DNA of 64,000 bases, taken from contig JAOTON010001377.1 of the NCBI GenBank assembly GCA_034440635.1, positions 248,001 through 312,000 of the forward strand. The letters run 5' to 3'. This document shows, one piece after another, positions 36,001 through 48,531 of the stretch. Both the position numbers and the translations under genes were made by a program. Source of the DNA: Lepas anatifera. Taxonomy: Eukaryota; Arthropoda; Thecostraca; Lepadidae. The stretch's first letter is position 1, and each line of letters begins with the position of its first letter. Under the pieces are notes generated by a model, which was not told where the DNA came from, did not search any database, and saw nothing but the letters and a program-made list of their open reading frames with translations.

Positions 36001-39000
36001 GGGTGAAGACTGTGATTTCTGGTCTGGAAAATACAATTTGCTTCAATTATTCATCATGTATATACATCGAAAATCTGCTGTTGGTCAATCTTTGATAGTT
36101 CACATGTCACTTATTTCAGAAAGTCTAAGAAAAAGTCAAAGAAGAGGAAACACGAGGAAGAAGTTTTGGACGTTGCTCTGTCCAAAACAGACTCAGCACA
36201 ACATGGTAAGTGAGATCTGGAAGATTTTGGTGTTTTTATTATGTTTGCTTATTTTTTGTTCCACTAGCTTAGTTTCCATGGCAAAAATGTAATCAGGATC
36301 AGACCATTGATCAGGATTCATTAAATCCTGTTTCCATGGCACTTATGCACATGTCAGGATAAAACTTTTGCTGTATCAGGATAGAAAGCATACATGGACC
36401 CAGGGGGGAGCAAAGGGAGCAGGTGCTTCCCTGATCGACCCTCGGCGCCCCTGAAATGGTCACGCCTCCCCCTGAAAAGTCGATGGTGCCCCCCTGAAAT
36501 GTTGCTTTCAAAGTTGAAGTGGGTGAGATTGGGGAAATTTCCTGTTTTCGACCGCACGATAAAGTAGTGATGATTCCTGTGAAATTTACCGTTTAACGAC
36601 GACCCTCTTAGACAACCGCTGACCAGATGGACCCCATTGAAGGTGCTCCCCCCTTTGGACGAAAACGTTCTGCTGCCACTGCCGCCGACGCGTGAGACTG
36701 AATTCCCTGCGCCCCAGGCCTCCCTTATTAACATTAACCTGCCTGTCGCCGATCTGATGCCTACGGGCACTTGTGGGTATTTTTGAGTATTTTGTTGCGC
36801 CTTTGTTGGAGTGATGAATGTATGAATGTGTGCATGGCTGGCAGACATTAATTATGTTTTCCTTACCCACGGCTTTAGATATCAGAGGAAGAATTAGGGT
36901 CAAATATGGAATTTCGATGGTATTCTATACATGCAAAGCAAGTGCATGCTGCTCGTTTGATCAAGGTTATTATTTTGCAGATGATGAAAACTACAATAAC
37001 GTCATAATTTGAAATGAACAATACTTCCTATGTTTACTCCTAGTAACTTCAGGCGCAAGACAAATTATTTCGAGATTGTAATTTTTCCTTCAAACTGGTC
37101 TTTAGAATCTTAAAAGGTGTCATATCTCCTTGGAACATTGAAGACACGAAGAAGGCTACCAAGAAGCCTCTTTTGTTTGCAATTTTGGACATAAGTATAC
37201 GTGAGACGTGCTGAAGTAGCGGCGAAAAAATTAATTGCTTATTTTCGTGCTTTGGTTGCAATGTGACGCAAGCAGAATCTTGGAATATTTTGAAACGTGG
37301 AATATGTCGTGTAATAGCTAAAGTGACATGAATTCCGATCTGTAGTACTGACACGGGGCCGATTAACTCTATTTTCTTCCGACTGTAGTCCATTTTCCGA
37401 CCCCGCAGGTGGCTGGTGGACGGTCTCCAAGGTATCAGAGATCCGCGGTAGCGTCGCCATCCAGCTCGGCGACAGAAGCTACGTCAAGGCGCTGGATAAT
37501 GGACTGTTCGCCGTTGGAGCGCCGCATCCAGAAGGTGAGTCCGTGCCCAGCTGCCACTGCATTAATGATCCGATCATACTGGAAAGACGTTTTGACCACT
37601 GATGTGTTTGTATGCTTTCTTAGGCAATAAGTCGTATTTTAGCAGATTTTCCAGTGTGCCAAAAAAACTTGTTTTGTATATATTTAGTTTCTTTGGAACA
37701 TTTCCTTAAGTAAAGCGCTATACTTTTATACCTCTAGTGTCCTCCTTTATTTAGTTTCGTGTATGCTACTGTGTCTGTCCCGTGTCTACTTGGGTGGGAG
37801 TTTCCGATCATTTTGCTGGTACGGGCTCGGCCTGATGATTTTTCTGAAGTCTGTCGCAGGCCCGACCTTTGGGAAAAATGCCTTAACGGGAGTGTCCCAC
37901 TTTTATAATGGATTTTGAACTGAGAGAGCAGTTTTATAGAGCGTGTTGAGAAACCACTATTGGCATATTTTATTTCACCCAAAGCTGTGGTATAACATTT
38001 CCGCCATTTTGAACCAGATTACCTGCCGACCGAAAACTTCAGGCGAGTAATCGTCCATTGCAGAGTGCCATTGGGCCGAAATTAGCCCAATGGCCGCAAC
38101 AACATCACATCCTCCCCCTCGCGTGCTTGTCAAAACAAGCATCAATTGTTTTTGTCAAAATCCAACTCTGAAATTGTTCCTTTACATCAGGCATATGCAT
38201 AATCTTTCCACCACTGCCTTAACGTCTAAAAGTTTGAACTCGAACGCCTTAACGACATATATTGTTCAGTATTTGCACCAGTGCTTCTTGTACTGCATGC
38301 AATTTTTGACATGGGGAAACGCTGTGAATGAAGCTTTAGAGCAAGTCTATGATCAATGCGTGGGATTTCACTGATTATTAAAAACATTATTTTGATGACG
38401 TCACATCTTGTTAGAAAAGGGGAGATATTTATGTTTTTAGCCAATGAAAGTGGGAAAATGTTGTTTCCTGGTTTTCACGCCTTTCTTGGTTTTCGATTGT
38501 CCTTTTTAGGTTTAATAAGTTCGTGGATTCAAAGGCCCCCATACTAAGATTACACACTCAGTATAACACACATGCACACTTATAGCCCTAGACCATCATT
38601 CTCAACATTCCCACTCCACTCCAGTCGTGCCAGCGCTACCTGAGCGTGTGGCCTCTGGGGATGCGAGGCGCTCTCAGCGCCCAGTGCAGATCCTGGAGGT
38701 CCCCCTGGGGCGAATGGCTGGCATTACAACCAAAATGAACGCTACCACCTTTATATTTCGCGTCGCGATTCTGGCTCTAAATTCGGTGTGCTTTTGGATA
38801 GAGAAGACCCTGCCGACACCCATCTACACCCGGGTTCCATTAACCCTCCAAAATTGCTGGGTACCTTTAAAAGTAATCCCTCCGGTGGATGGAGAATCCT
38901 CTGCCGACGAGCTAAAAAAGTTTTTTTTAGGATTTTGACAAAGTGGTCCATTCCCTTTCAAGAGTTAGAGCAGTCCATGTATCATGAATGGCTATAAGTG

Positions 39001-42000
39001 TACCAGATAGGGTAAACTTGCAGTTATTAAGCCTCCAAAATAGACGTGGTAAGTATAAAAAACTTCTTGGTTGCATTTAATTATAATATTAGAAAGGTAC
39101 CAGCAGCGTTGAGTAAATTCAGCCATCTTCAACAAGTTGGAAGGCAATCATCCTCAAAGAAGGAAGAGCGTAGAGTATGAAATGCAATACTGATTATAAG
39201 ATATTCAAATACTGGCTGGTTATAATGCGAGCTGACTTCAAGTAATGCCCAGCATCGCAGTTAATAACTCTGGGCTCATTAAATTGTGAAGTATGTACAT
39301 AGCAACCAAGGCTAATTTGATAAAGTTCAGCGCACAATTCAGACATTCTTTCCATTGTTACACTGTTATAGACTATTTGCTAGTAGTAGCTAGGCAGGTG
39401 AATTGCAATCACAATGATTTATAGAGGTGATGTTAGTAAATTTCAGAGTTAAAACTTGTTCCGGCATTTAATGGCACGGGTATATCTGAAATGTACAGGA
39501 GCTCGGAGCGTTGTCAGTTGTGTTTTCGTCATAAAAGTAAAGCCTGTTCATAAAAGTCCAGTTCTCAAGTTGAAGCAATCTTCTTGCTTGACTTGCTTTC
39601 TCATCGTGGAAATAGTAAGTTTGCTCTTCCATAATTCCGCCAGAATTGGCACCATAAGACGTATATTTTGTGTGAAACCATAGGCCGGCAAGCCAACCAA
39701 GTGCATGGTCACAATACCCGTCGCTCTTGCCAGTGGACCTTGCCGGCAATACGCACAGAGGCGGGTCGACGGTGGATTTGTTACCGAGGCGTGTCCTTGC
39801 TGAACCGGATGAGACTTGTGCCTGGCTCATTGAATTTTAAGACCGAACTTAAAGTGGCCTTGCCACACATTTTAGAGGATTAAGTTGAGGATTTTTATTT
39901 TTGCTCACTTCTATTTTGGTGTATGTCTCTGGAGAAGAGTATGCTGGTATGAATCAACCCTTCTGTCTCAGCCTACTTTGAACCGATTTTGACATATGAC
40001 GTGAATGTGTGAACTCATTCTTATGAGGATCATGTTCAAATAAATATGTTCCCTGTTAGAAGTCGACGTGGCTATAGACAGTGCCCGTTGTGACAATGCT
40101 TACCACCATCCCTTCGACGCAGGCGAAGGCCCCGACCCGGAGGAGATCCTGATGGCGCAGCCCGTCGGCGACTCGCGGGTTGCCCTCAAGTCCGGCTACG
40201 GCAAGTACGTGGGCGTCGACTCCAAGGACAGGATGGTGGGTCGCGCCGAGGCCATCGGGCCCAACGAACAGTGGGAGCCCGTCTTCCAGGTACGCTTTCT
40301 GTAGGCGCTCTATGGACAATGGGAATGTTGGCTTGTCTGACTTGACTGTCCTTCTGCGCGGCCAGGGATGTGCCGCTGGTTATCTATTATATACCATGCC
40401 ATATGCCATGTATACCACGTAGATGTACCAGTTATCTATAGTTTTAGGTGTTTCGCAAAGCAATCAGCTGTTCGTCTTGCTCAGTTTTCGTCATTTGTAG
40501 CTCATTCTGTTGACCTAAAGAGCATGCATCTGAATGTATTTTTGCTGTGATGTGAAGCAACCTTATGTTCATGATATCCTTTAAAAAATTTCAAAAATAG
40601 CAGAGGCGTGATATTCCAGCATGCCACTTAGTCAAATACGAATACCACATTTTTTCTCTTTGTCAAATGCTAATATCAACTCTGTCTCTTTGTCAACTAC
40701 GAATATCAACTCTATCTTTTTCGCGAATACGAACTCGCATTTGATTCCAATGGTTTTTGCATGTGCTCTATACATGGAAAACGAAACTGGGGGACCCGCC
40801 CTCCCAACTCGCGAACCAGGGAGATGTCCTCCACAATTTTTAGCTCCACCTAGTTTTTTTGCATTTTCTCCTCTTACCTGCGTGGACGTACGTGAATGTG
40901 TTGGTAAAGTGTACTGTGGGTAGCGTTTCCAGAGACAAACAAAAGCCGTTTTTTTGCTATCTGGCATGGTTGCTGAAATCTTTGAGGTGTATATTTTTGT
41001 GTCTGAGTTGCGTGCAAGCCCCCGTCGGCGAAGGTGGTGCTGACCCCCGTGCCGAAGCGTGCCGAGGGATATAATCAGTGTAGGGTTGGCCACTATATAA
41101 CATTGCTGTCAGGTCTGTGCGCCAGAAATCTCAAACAACCAAAGAACATTCAAACATAGTATAGTTTCACATAGCATAACGAGCATAATAAGGTGAGGTA
41201 GCGTAATAAGGTAGTCTCACATGATCGCAGTAATTACCTATAATGATACTTATCGTGAGCAACTCCATCCAGCATATTAAAAACGATTAATTATAGGGTA
41301 TTTGTTAAGCTCGAGTTTTGAAGTTAAAGGGAGATCGCGAAAAAAATTATTATTGTGGTTTCTTGCTATTTGAAAAATCCTGATTACAAAACTGTCAATT
41401 ATTTTTGTATCTTCGGCAAAATTTTGGGAGGCCACTCACTTATTATCGAAATAGGGTGACAGTTCCGATAAAATGCTGAAACCTTCACCCATCACCCATC
41501 ACCCATACTTTTCGAAAACTATTTAAAGTTGAAAAGTCATGTTTTTTGTAGCAAAAATGTCTGTTCTCCTGTATTTGTATTTGAATTAATTTTACAAAGC
41601 TTTTAAAAAATACAAAATGAATTAGTTTGCCCTAAAAACGGAAAAAACAATTACTCAAGTATTCAGCCGTTTCGTACCTCGGGTCTTGTGTCGTCTTCTG
41701 CTTCAGCCCCAGGATGACGAAACTTTTACGACAGAAAGGTCACGTGACCCCCCTATGAAGTGGCTGTGCGGTCTGATTGGTCAATTGTGATTTCATAAAG
41801 TCCTATATTTTTGTTTTGTATTATTTTTGGCTGTAGATTTTTTTAAAATAACTTTTTATTTAATAGTTTTAACTTTCAAGTCACTCCTTAGGAAAAATGG
41901 GACCAGTTTTTTTAGAGAATTAGATAGCCTTAGCCGGGGGTACGTCATTTACATCGATAAGAGGTGTACCGGTAAAGTCGTCTAGAAATGTTGTCTTTAA

Positions 42001-43257
42001 GAGCAATTTTAAGGCATTTGCAGGCCGAATTCGCAAAAATGAGAATGGGACTTCTGAAACAACTTTTTTGTGACCTTTTTATCTAGCCAATAATTTTTTG
42101 TCGCGTATCTCCCTTTAAAGCCATTCGATTTTCGTTCGCGTAACGTGACCAGAGGCTGCCACTAGCGATGTGAGACTGTATAGATGGCACTATCCTCAGA
42201 TTGGTATCGCCGCAAGCCAGCACCGTATTATTTGATATTTGATTTCCAGAAATATTTACGGGAAAGGCACACTAGTCATCCTTCCAACCTCCTTCCCCTC
42301 CCCCCAAAAAAAACAAAAAAAACAAATCAGCAGCGATCCCCTTTTCAGACACGTTTGCTTTGTTTTGTTAAAATCGTGTCAGTGTGTCTGGGAGAATACC
42401 TCATGAGATGGACTCCAAACATACTGAAGAAACGGCGATAGCCTGTGAGCGTTGCGTCCGTATCATCAGCTCCCCTCCGGAAGCCTGGAGAAAATCACTA
42501 ACTTTAATGTTCTGAAAGAAACTAGGTGGAATGAAAATGTCATTTACATTCTACCGATTTTCATTTTCATTCTATCTGCTTTTGCGTTTCCATTTTCATT
42601 GCAGCCTCTACGAAACATAGAATCGGCTCCCCAGATGGTTAGGCCAGCTTGACCAAAACAATGATAATCGATTCTAGTATAAATATCGTTTCACAATTGA
42701 AAACAGCCTTGTTCTGTGCTCAGGACGGCAAGACGGCGCTTCAGGGCGGGAACAGCCGGTTCGTGTCTGCCGACGCCGAGGACTCGGTGGTGGTCCGCTC
42801 CCGCGCCGCCGGCGAGCCGGAAATGCTGCAGATCCGGTCCCAGGCCGAAAGGCACCGCGAGGGAGGCTCCACCCCGGACGAGGACCAGGGCAACGTCAGA
42901 CAAATCGAAATCAACTACGTGTCAGTAGTGGGTGTTGTACGGGGCAGTTGTTCACTGAATGTTATGTCCAAGTGTTAGTAATAAGAGATTTCAGTCTTTT
43001 TCATCGCTTGACAATAGGACATTCCGTACATGAAACACAGGCACAGCACTGATTTGCCGCGCCACCCTAGTTCGTGGCCGCTGACGCCGTCCCTCTTCCG
43101 CATCGACAGGAAGCAGTTCCAGAAGTTCCAGGACAAGCGATTGCGGCTGGTGGACGGCGGCGCCGAGGAGCTGCGGGAGGCGCGCCAGCAGGGCCGGCTG
43201 CACGGCGCCCTGCTGGACCGGCGCGCCAAAACCAAGTCGGACCGCTACTGCAAGTAG
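33065..43257 (+). CDS. FRG1: FRG1 protein homolog (6 exons)
   Basis: Exons: 33065-33123, 36120-36205, 37409-37534, 40123-40289, 42724-42920 and 43110-43257. They total 783 nt (260 codons plus TAG) with all phases matching. The order of conserved blocks is that of animal FRG1 (human 258 aa): MSEYAGVK start, a Lys-rich nuclear-localisation-type stretch (KKSKKKSKKRK, about 20-31), GWWTVSKVSEI, ALDNGLFAVGAPHPEG, ALKSGYGKYVGVDS, AIGPNEQWEPVFQ, and the C-terminal LLDRRAKTKSDRYCK. FRG1 has a beta-trefoil (fascin-like) fold, is nuclear/nucleolar, and is linked to RNA processing, spliceosomes and actin bundling. The exon 5 donor is read as GTCAGT so that the Val codon splits correctly. It lies 1.9 kb downstream of eIF3m on the same strand. 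No breaks are seen. Confidence 0.96.
33124..34619 (+). other. FRG1 intron 1, 5' part, no feature seen
   Basis: Begins GTAAGTA. AT-rich, with no supported element. Confidence 0.5.
34620..34826. repeat. 23-bp minisatellite in FRG1 intron 1
   Basis: About nine units of the form GACTCTCATCCGCTCGGGAC plus GCC. The right units are regular (23 bp) and the left ones more diverged (CTGCTTGGAACACTG). A long frame across it is an artefact. Confidence 0.85.
34827..36119 (+). other. FRG1 intron 1, 3' part, no feature seen
   Basis: The GC-rich stretch 34,840-35,115 is open in several frames but matches no family I know. The rest is AT-rich and ends CTTATTTCAG. Confidence 0.45.
36206..37408 (+). other. 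FRG1 intron 2 with a MITE-like fragment
   Basis: Near 36,395-36,500 a GC-rich block (CCAGGGGGGAGC, CGGCGCCCCTGAAATGG) resembles the small element at 44,871-45,077. The remainder shows nothing. Confidence 0.5.
37535..39667 (+). other. FRG1 intron 3, 5' part, no feature seen
   Basis: Begins GTGAGTCC. A GC-rich patch near 38,620-38,720 has codon-like composition, but its frame closes quickly and I recognise nothing. Confidence 0.45.
39668..39883 (+). pseudogene. LINE ORF2 C-terminal fragment
   Basis: The frame encodes HGHNTRRS, then RTEAGRRW-ICYRGVSLLN and a SLNFKTELK end. This pattern closes ORF2 in many jockey/CR1/L2-type LINEs (NTR, G..S..YRG...WN, S...FK..LK). Only about 70 residues remain, within FRG1 intron 3. 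Confidence 0.7.
40290..42723 (+). other. FRG1 intron 4, no feature seen
   Basis: Begins GTACGC and ends TGTGCTCAG. AT-rich, with no supported repeat or ORF. Confidence 0.5.
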
Positions 43258-43920
43258 GCCGGCGGCCGGCGCTGCTGGGTCCGCAGCCATTATGGACCGG
43301 CTGGCCCACCACCTTGCGGTCATTGCAGAGTGTGACATGCTGTGCGTTATTGTTGCCGTCGGTGCTTGTGTGGTGAGTGCGCTCTGCTATTTTACGAGGT
43401 GTATGATGAGAGGTCGTGAATTTCGAGTGTTGGAGTGTGCGGAGTGCTTGGCAGCAGGCCTGGAATGAACTGGTTTATGGATGGTGCTGCCAGCTAAGCA
43501 TTGTGTGTCTCAGCATTGTTTTAGCACTGTGAAGGGTGGGGACGGGACCGTCTTAGGCGTACAAACGTGATGAGTAAAACAACCAAGCCTGAAACAGCCA
43601 GAACTCAAGCGGTTGTGCAAAGGAGGAAGATCAGCTCAAGAGGTGTAACCAATTTTACCTCGCTGATTTATCTTTTTTCTTCGAAATTGGGTCCAAAATT
43701 ATAAATGTACAAGATAACGATTCGGAGTCTTTTTTCCAGAGGCAACGAGTGAGTCTCTGGAGGTGTTGGGTGTCGACAGCGGCGCGAAACACTACATCAT
43801 CGTGTGCAGGGTCATTGTTTCGCCGATGCGAATACAAGCCGCGATACAAACGTTTCACACTCTGGCCCTGATGCTGCCCATAACCAAGCACCGTTGAACG
43901 CACGGTCGCGTAGGCCAGAA
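43258..43920 (+). other. FRG1 3' flank
   Basis: Sequence after the stop codon presumably includes the 3' UTR. No poly(A) signal or further gene could be placed. Confidence 0.45.
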
Positions 43921-44855
43921 TATGCCGCGCCCCGGTGGGCCTCCGACCCCCCTTCGAACTCGACCCCTTTGTGGAATAGCGAAAAAACGCGAACGCTGGT
44001 GGATAGCTCATACAAATTCATGAGGAAACTATATTAGTCGCTTTTTGGCTCAGGTCAATATTGAGGTCATGACAGGTCAAAGAAGTTGGTATTTTGAGCA
44101 GAGTTTTTGGGCTCTAGCATCTGACAGAGTTGATTTATAATTATTTTGTAGGCACCATTTGCTTCCTCTCGTCACGGCGAATCTAATGATGTATAATATG
44201 ACCATACTAGGCCAAAACAAAAACAAAAATGACCTGACCTGAGGTCAGGTCAAGGTCACTTTTGACCTAGCATAGTCAGTATGCATATCGGCTCGCAAAA
44301 CGCAATGGTATGAAAACAAAAGGCGTGTCATCATTTCATGCAAAGGTATTGACCGAAGTCTGAAAACTGCTTAAGTAGCTCCAGATGACCTCTTAAGAGG
44401 TCACAGGTCAAAAATTGCAACATGAACCTAGAAAGGGGCCAGGATACTTCTATTTGGAGAATATGAAGTTAATATCAGCTTTATCTACACAAATACAACC
44501 AAATTTCTGTTTTCCCATGTATTTCCAATGGAGAGGTCATGGTCCGTACTTGACCGTAGGTCAGCGATATGAAAAATCCCGGAACATATTTGGAGAACTC
44601 GGAGGGGCTATTTTGTGTTATAAGTTTCAATCCGATAGACTCACCCCTTTCTTACTTATGCCACCTTACACATTTTTGAGGTGAGGTCACTTGACCTGCA
44701 CTGATGACCTGACCTGGCATGACCCAAACTTGAAATTTTGGGAAAAGTTGCGGAATCGATCAAGAATAAGGTTTGTCAAGTCGCCGTTTTATCGTGCCGC
44801 CGGAAAAACCCGAGGGGGTGTTCAAACACCCCCACCCCACCGGGGCGAGTGTTAA
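43921..44855. mobile_element. TTAA-group transposon, reverse orientation
   Basis: The right end CCACCGGGGCGAGTGTTAA (TTAA 44852-44855) is clear. The left end begins near CCGCGCCCCGGTGGGC, where the TTAA has decayed. The interior carries many AGGTCA/TGACCT half-sites, densest at 44,226-44,275 and 44,690-44,725, and matches the elements at 48,532 and 50,382. No ORF. Confidence 0.78.
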
Positions 44856-44870
44856 GGCCTTAGGACTGGG

Positions 44871-45077
44871 TATAGGCGGATCCAGGATTACCGATCGGGG
44901 GGGGCACCTTCCGGGGGCGCCACTTATGACCGGCAAAAGCTATCAGGTGGGCGCCAAATCCTATCGGTGGGCGCCGACTTTCGCATCCTGGGGGGTGGGA
45001 AGCGACATTTCAGGGGGCGCCATCGACCTTGGCCGAGGGTCGATCGGGGGGCACGTGCCCCCCTGGATCCGCCTATG
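44871..45077. mobile_element. 207-bp hAT-like MITE
   Basis: Ends TATAGGCGGATCCAGG and, on the other strand, CATAGGCGGATCCAGG. Exact 8-bp duplication GGACTGGG at 44863-44870 and 45078-45085. The interior is GC-rich with repeated GGGCGCC boxes. It inserted 16 bp beyond the end of the adjacent TTAA element. Confidence 0.88.
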
Positions 45078-45085
45078 GGACTGGG

Positions 45086-46930
45086 CCATTGAGCCGAACT
45101 GGGGTCAAGCGCCAGGCTGGGCCGGCACGCTCTGGTCAGTTGTCCATATCCGGCGGCAACTGTCCGTACTCGCCGGCTGCAGCGCCCAGCTGCCCCCACA
45201 CCCGGCGCCGGGCGGTGACCGTCCGTGCCCAGCGGCGGCGAGAGCGCTCCAGGGCCTCAGTGCTGCTATCTGGCGATGGGTCGCTTAATTTATGCCATTT
45301 TAGTTTTGTGCTGCAGGTGAGGTTTCGGTTAAGGCGAAGAACTACTGCTCGATTCCTTGAAGGTTCTTGATTCAGTACATTTTGCAATAGAATGAAATGA
45401 GTCCCGTGACCGTGGAAACCCGGCACCGCCTGGGCTCTTATCATACCCACCAGCACCGGGGAGTCCCTTACCAGGGTATTTTTAGAGGAAAAATAAAGGG
45501 ATATTTCTCGCACAACCTAGTAAGGTGTCAGGGGCAGGATGGAACCAGGATTTTGCGCAATGGAGAGGGAGCGGCACCGGAAGGGCCCCTGCAGTGGCGC
45601 CAAAAGGGCCACTCAGGACTAAAAAGTGTCAGCGAGCAAAACAAAGAAAAAATGTAGCGGCGCGCCGCATCATACATACTGCTACGTGCCGCTACGGCGG
45701 AGGTGGTGACTGAGCGAATTAGTTTCGTGAGTTAGTTTTAACACCAACTAAGCCCAAACAATCGCTTTAAACCAGAGCACCCCTGAAATAAATCAAGCGC
45801 CCCTTGATAAGACTTATGCAACTACCATATTGCGTTGAAAACCAATCGTTGTCGAAAGGCGAAAAAGGCCTGTGGTATTTCTTCCACTTCAAGAGGAACC
45901 TCCTTCACCATTAAAAGGGCTCCTTTCGCAAGGACGAAAACGCTTATGCATGTTTTTTACTGGCGGGAAAATTGCCTTAGCAGCAGATGTGCCCTAAAAC
46001 TTATGGTAGGAGAGACCTCAGCTGACTATCGAGGGCTTTCCTTGTTCTAGAGAGTTTAATGGTCACAGAATGTTCTGGTACTCGAGGACTGTCTGAGACT
46101 AGTTACAGAGGACCATGCTGGACGCAGAGAGCACACAGGGGACGCAGGGGCCACAAAATAGTTCAATGTGTCACGATCGAAAATGTCAAATAATTAATGT
46201 CACCAGCTCAGGCTGCAGAATGTGGCACGTTTTTCGTTAGTAGGATAACAATGGATACGCCTGGACCATCCTAGTTGTTGAAAGCATTGCGAGTTCAAAT
46301 TACAGGTGCCAATATCGACGATTTGGTCCGTTATTGATCTGGAGGAAACATATTGGCAAATTTTTTGTCACCTTACCCACCTTGGGCTGTATTACCATTT
46401 AGAATGCACAAATTGTAGGATTTTCGACCCCTGACAGGACGATCTGAACATGCTTACGAAGTGTTCAGCTGACTAGAATGCACGAGTTCATTGCCTCAGT
46501 CGTTTTATGCTAGGTCGTAAACATTAAAGACCGAAACACGTCTGACATTTATGAAAATTGTTGCAATTGCTCCTGGTACCCGACCAACAGTGATTTAACC
46601 TTAGGTATGGCTAGGCATAGGTGCAGGAACTTTTCTTAGTTGGGGAGGGGGGTAAAAGTTTTTACCGCTGGTAGGGTCAAATACGATTCGGTCTATCACT
46701 TGATTTGGTAACGGAAAAAGTCCGGAATGGGCTCAAAGCTTGGGTGAATTGTCCCCCAGTCCGATAGTTAGGGGTAGCCGCCTCCTGCCCCTGCTCCCTG
46801 CCCGCTCCCTCCGTTCCTGCGCCAATGTGTGTAGTTCCTGTGTACGGAGAAACTAAACTGTTTTGGAGTAATACATTTCGACATAAGTTATCGTTTCAAT
46901 TAATTGTTCATCATTTTTTAATCGGTTCAA
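45086..46930. other. No gene; unassigned sequence
   Basis: The segment at 45,520-45,650 contains CAGGGG and GGGCCCCTGCAG boxes that may be old MITE debris. Otherwise nothing is recognised. Confidence 0.4.
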
Positions 46931-48131
46931 TTAACCTTCGCCCGGGTGAGGGGTCTTTTTAGACCCCCAACCCCCTCGGGTTTTTCCGAAGTGACCAAAG
47001 AACGGCGGCGCGCCGCCAAACTTGGTCAAGCTGTTCCTTCATTATTTTTACATCTTTCCTGAAAATTTTGGCTCAAGGTCATATCAGGTCAGGTCACCAG
47101 GCCAGGTGAAGTGACCTCACCTCAAAAAATACTTAGGACCGCATAACTAAAAGAAGGGTTAATCGATCAAGTTGAAACTCATACCACATATTGGGCCCAC
47201 CAGGAGCTACAACATTTGTTCCGGGATTTTTCATATCGGTGACCTAAGGTCATGTGCAGAGCATGACCTCCCCATTATCAATACATGGGGAAAATCACGA
47301 AATAAGCTTTTCTCAGTAAGTATGGATGGAATCAACTTCAAACATTGGTTGCGACTTGCTCTTAGCCCATTTCTGGAGCTGATGCCAAAATTTTTGACTT
47401 GTGACCTTTAAAGGTCACCTTAGGTCAAATAAGCATTTTTAGTGTTTTTCTCTATAAATTTTGAATACAATAAGATAGAGCTTTTATTTTGTCACCGAAG
47501 TGTTTGTATAGTCACTGCAAGTCAAATGATATACATCATGACTATACCAGGTCAAGTTGGGTCAGACCGTTGACCTGGGTCAGGTCAAATTCTTAAATTT
47601 GACCTGGCATAGCAATATCATATATCATTCGATTCGTATTGACGAGAAGATTGCAATGGTGCATAAACTATGGCTATATCTTTTTTGGTTTGGAAGCTAT
47701 TAGCGAAAAATTAAACGCCCTTATGCATGGGTGGCTATGGACATTCCCAAGAATATGCCCAAAATCTAGTGACCTGTAGCTCCCTCGGCTTTGACCTGAC
47801 ACAAAAATGAATGCACTGCAATGAAAGCGCATCTCAAGAGCTTTCGAATGGTGTTGGAAAAATTTGTCTAGCTATCATAGTTTCTGAGATATATGCGGTT
47901 TTCTTAGTACACCTCATATTAGCGATTTTGACCTATTTTGACCTCTGGTGACCTTGACATTGACCTGACAAGAAAAATGACCGAAGTATTTTCGATATCA
48001 TTTTCAAAGAGCTTTCGATTGCTGTTTTGCGCTTTTTTCTGGCTCTCTTAGTTTTTGAGATCGTGGGGGTCTTTTTTTAGCCCCCCACCAGGGCGAAGGT
48101 GGCTCGTACCCGCCACCGGGGCAAGGGTTAA
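46931..48131. mobile_element. TTAA-flanked transposon, intact reference copy
   Basis: TTAA at 46931-46934 and 48128-48131 flank 1.2 kb with GC-rich ends (CCTTCGCCCGGG left, CCGGGGCAAGG right) and a hairpin-prone GGCGGCGCGCCGCC near the left end. It is collinear with the three blocks of 14,724-20,565 and so defines both empty sites there. It is rich in AGGTCA half-sites near 47,080-47,125 and 47,545-47,605. No ORF of note. Confidence 0.88.
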
Positions 48132-48531
48132 TTAATAGGTGCGCGTCTAGATAAGCGTGTCCAGCAGTCAATCCAGGGGCACAAAATACAGAGATTAATA
48201 CATTTTTGGACTGCCTCTTATTCGCAGAGGCGACATTTGTCCCGGAATTATTTTATTCCCTTCTCGGACAAGCGTTCTAAAAGAAAATTCCAGTCCCACT
48301 CAGATTGTCATTTCCTCCTCTAAGGTGATTTAAAACGACGGCAGTCAAAAAGCTAGAAATATGCATTCAGCTCAACGCTTTCTATTAGGCTTTCCCTCTC
48401 ACTAGCTATCCACGAACAAGCATTTAGGTACCTCTGGATGGTATATGTGTACCCATTGTTATCAAATTTGAAGTAGGTGAATCTGAGAAAAATTTGTGTC
48501 TTCGACAGGATGATTTCTGTGAAATTTACCA
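48132..48531. other. No feature seen between TTAA elements
   Basis: Unassigned AT-rich sequence. Confidence 0.5.
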
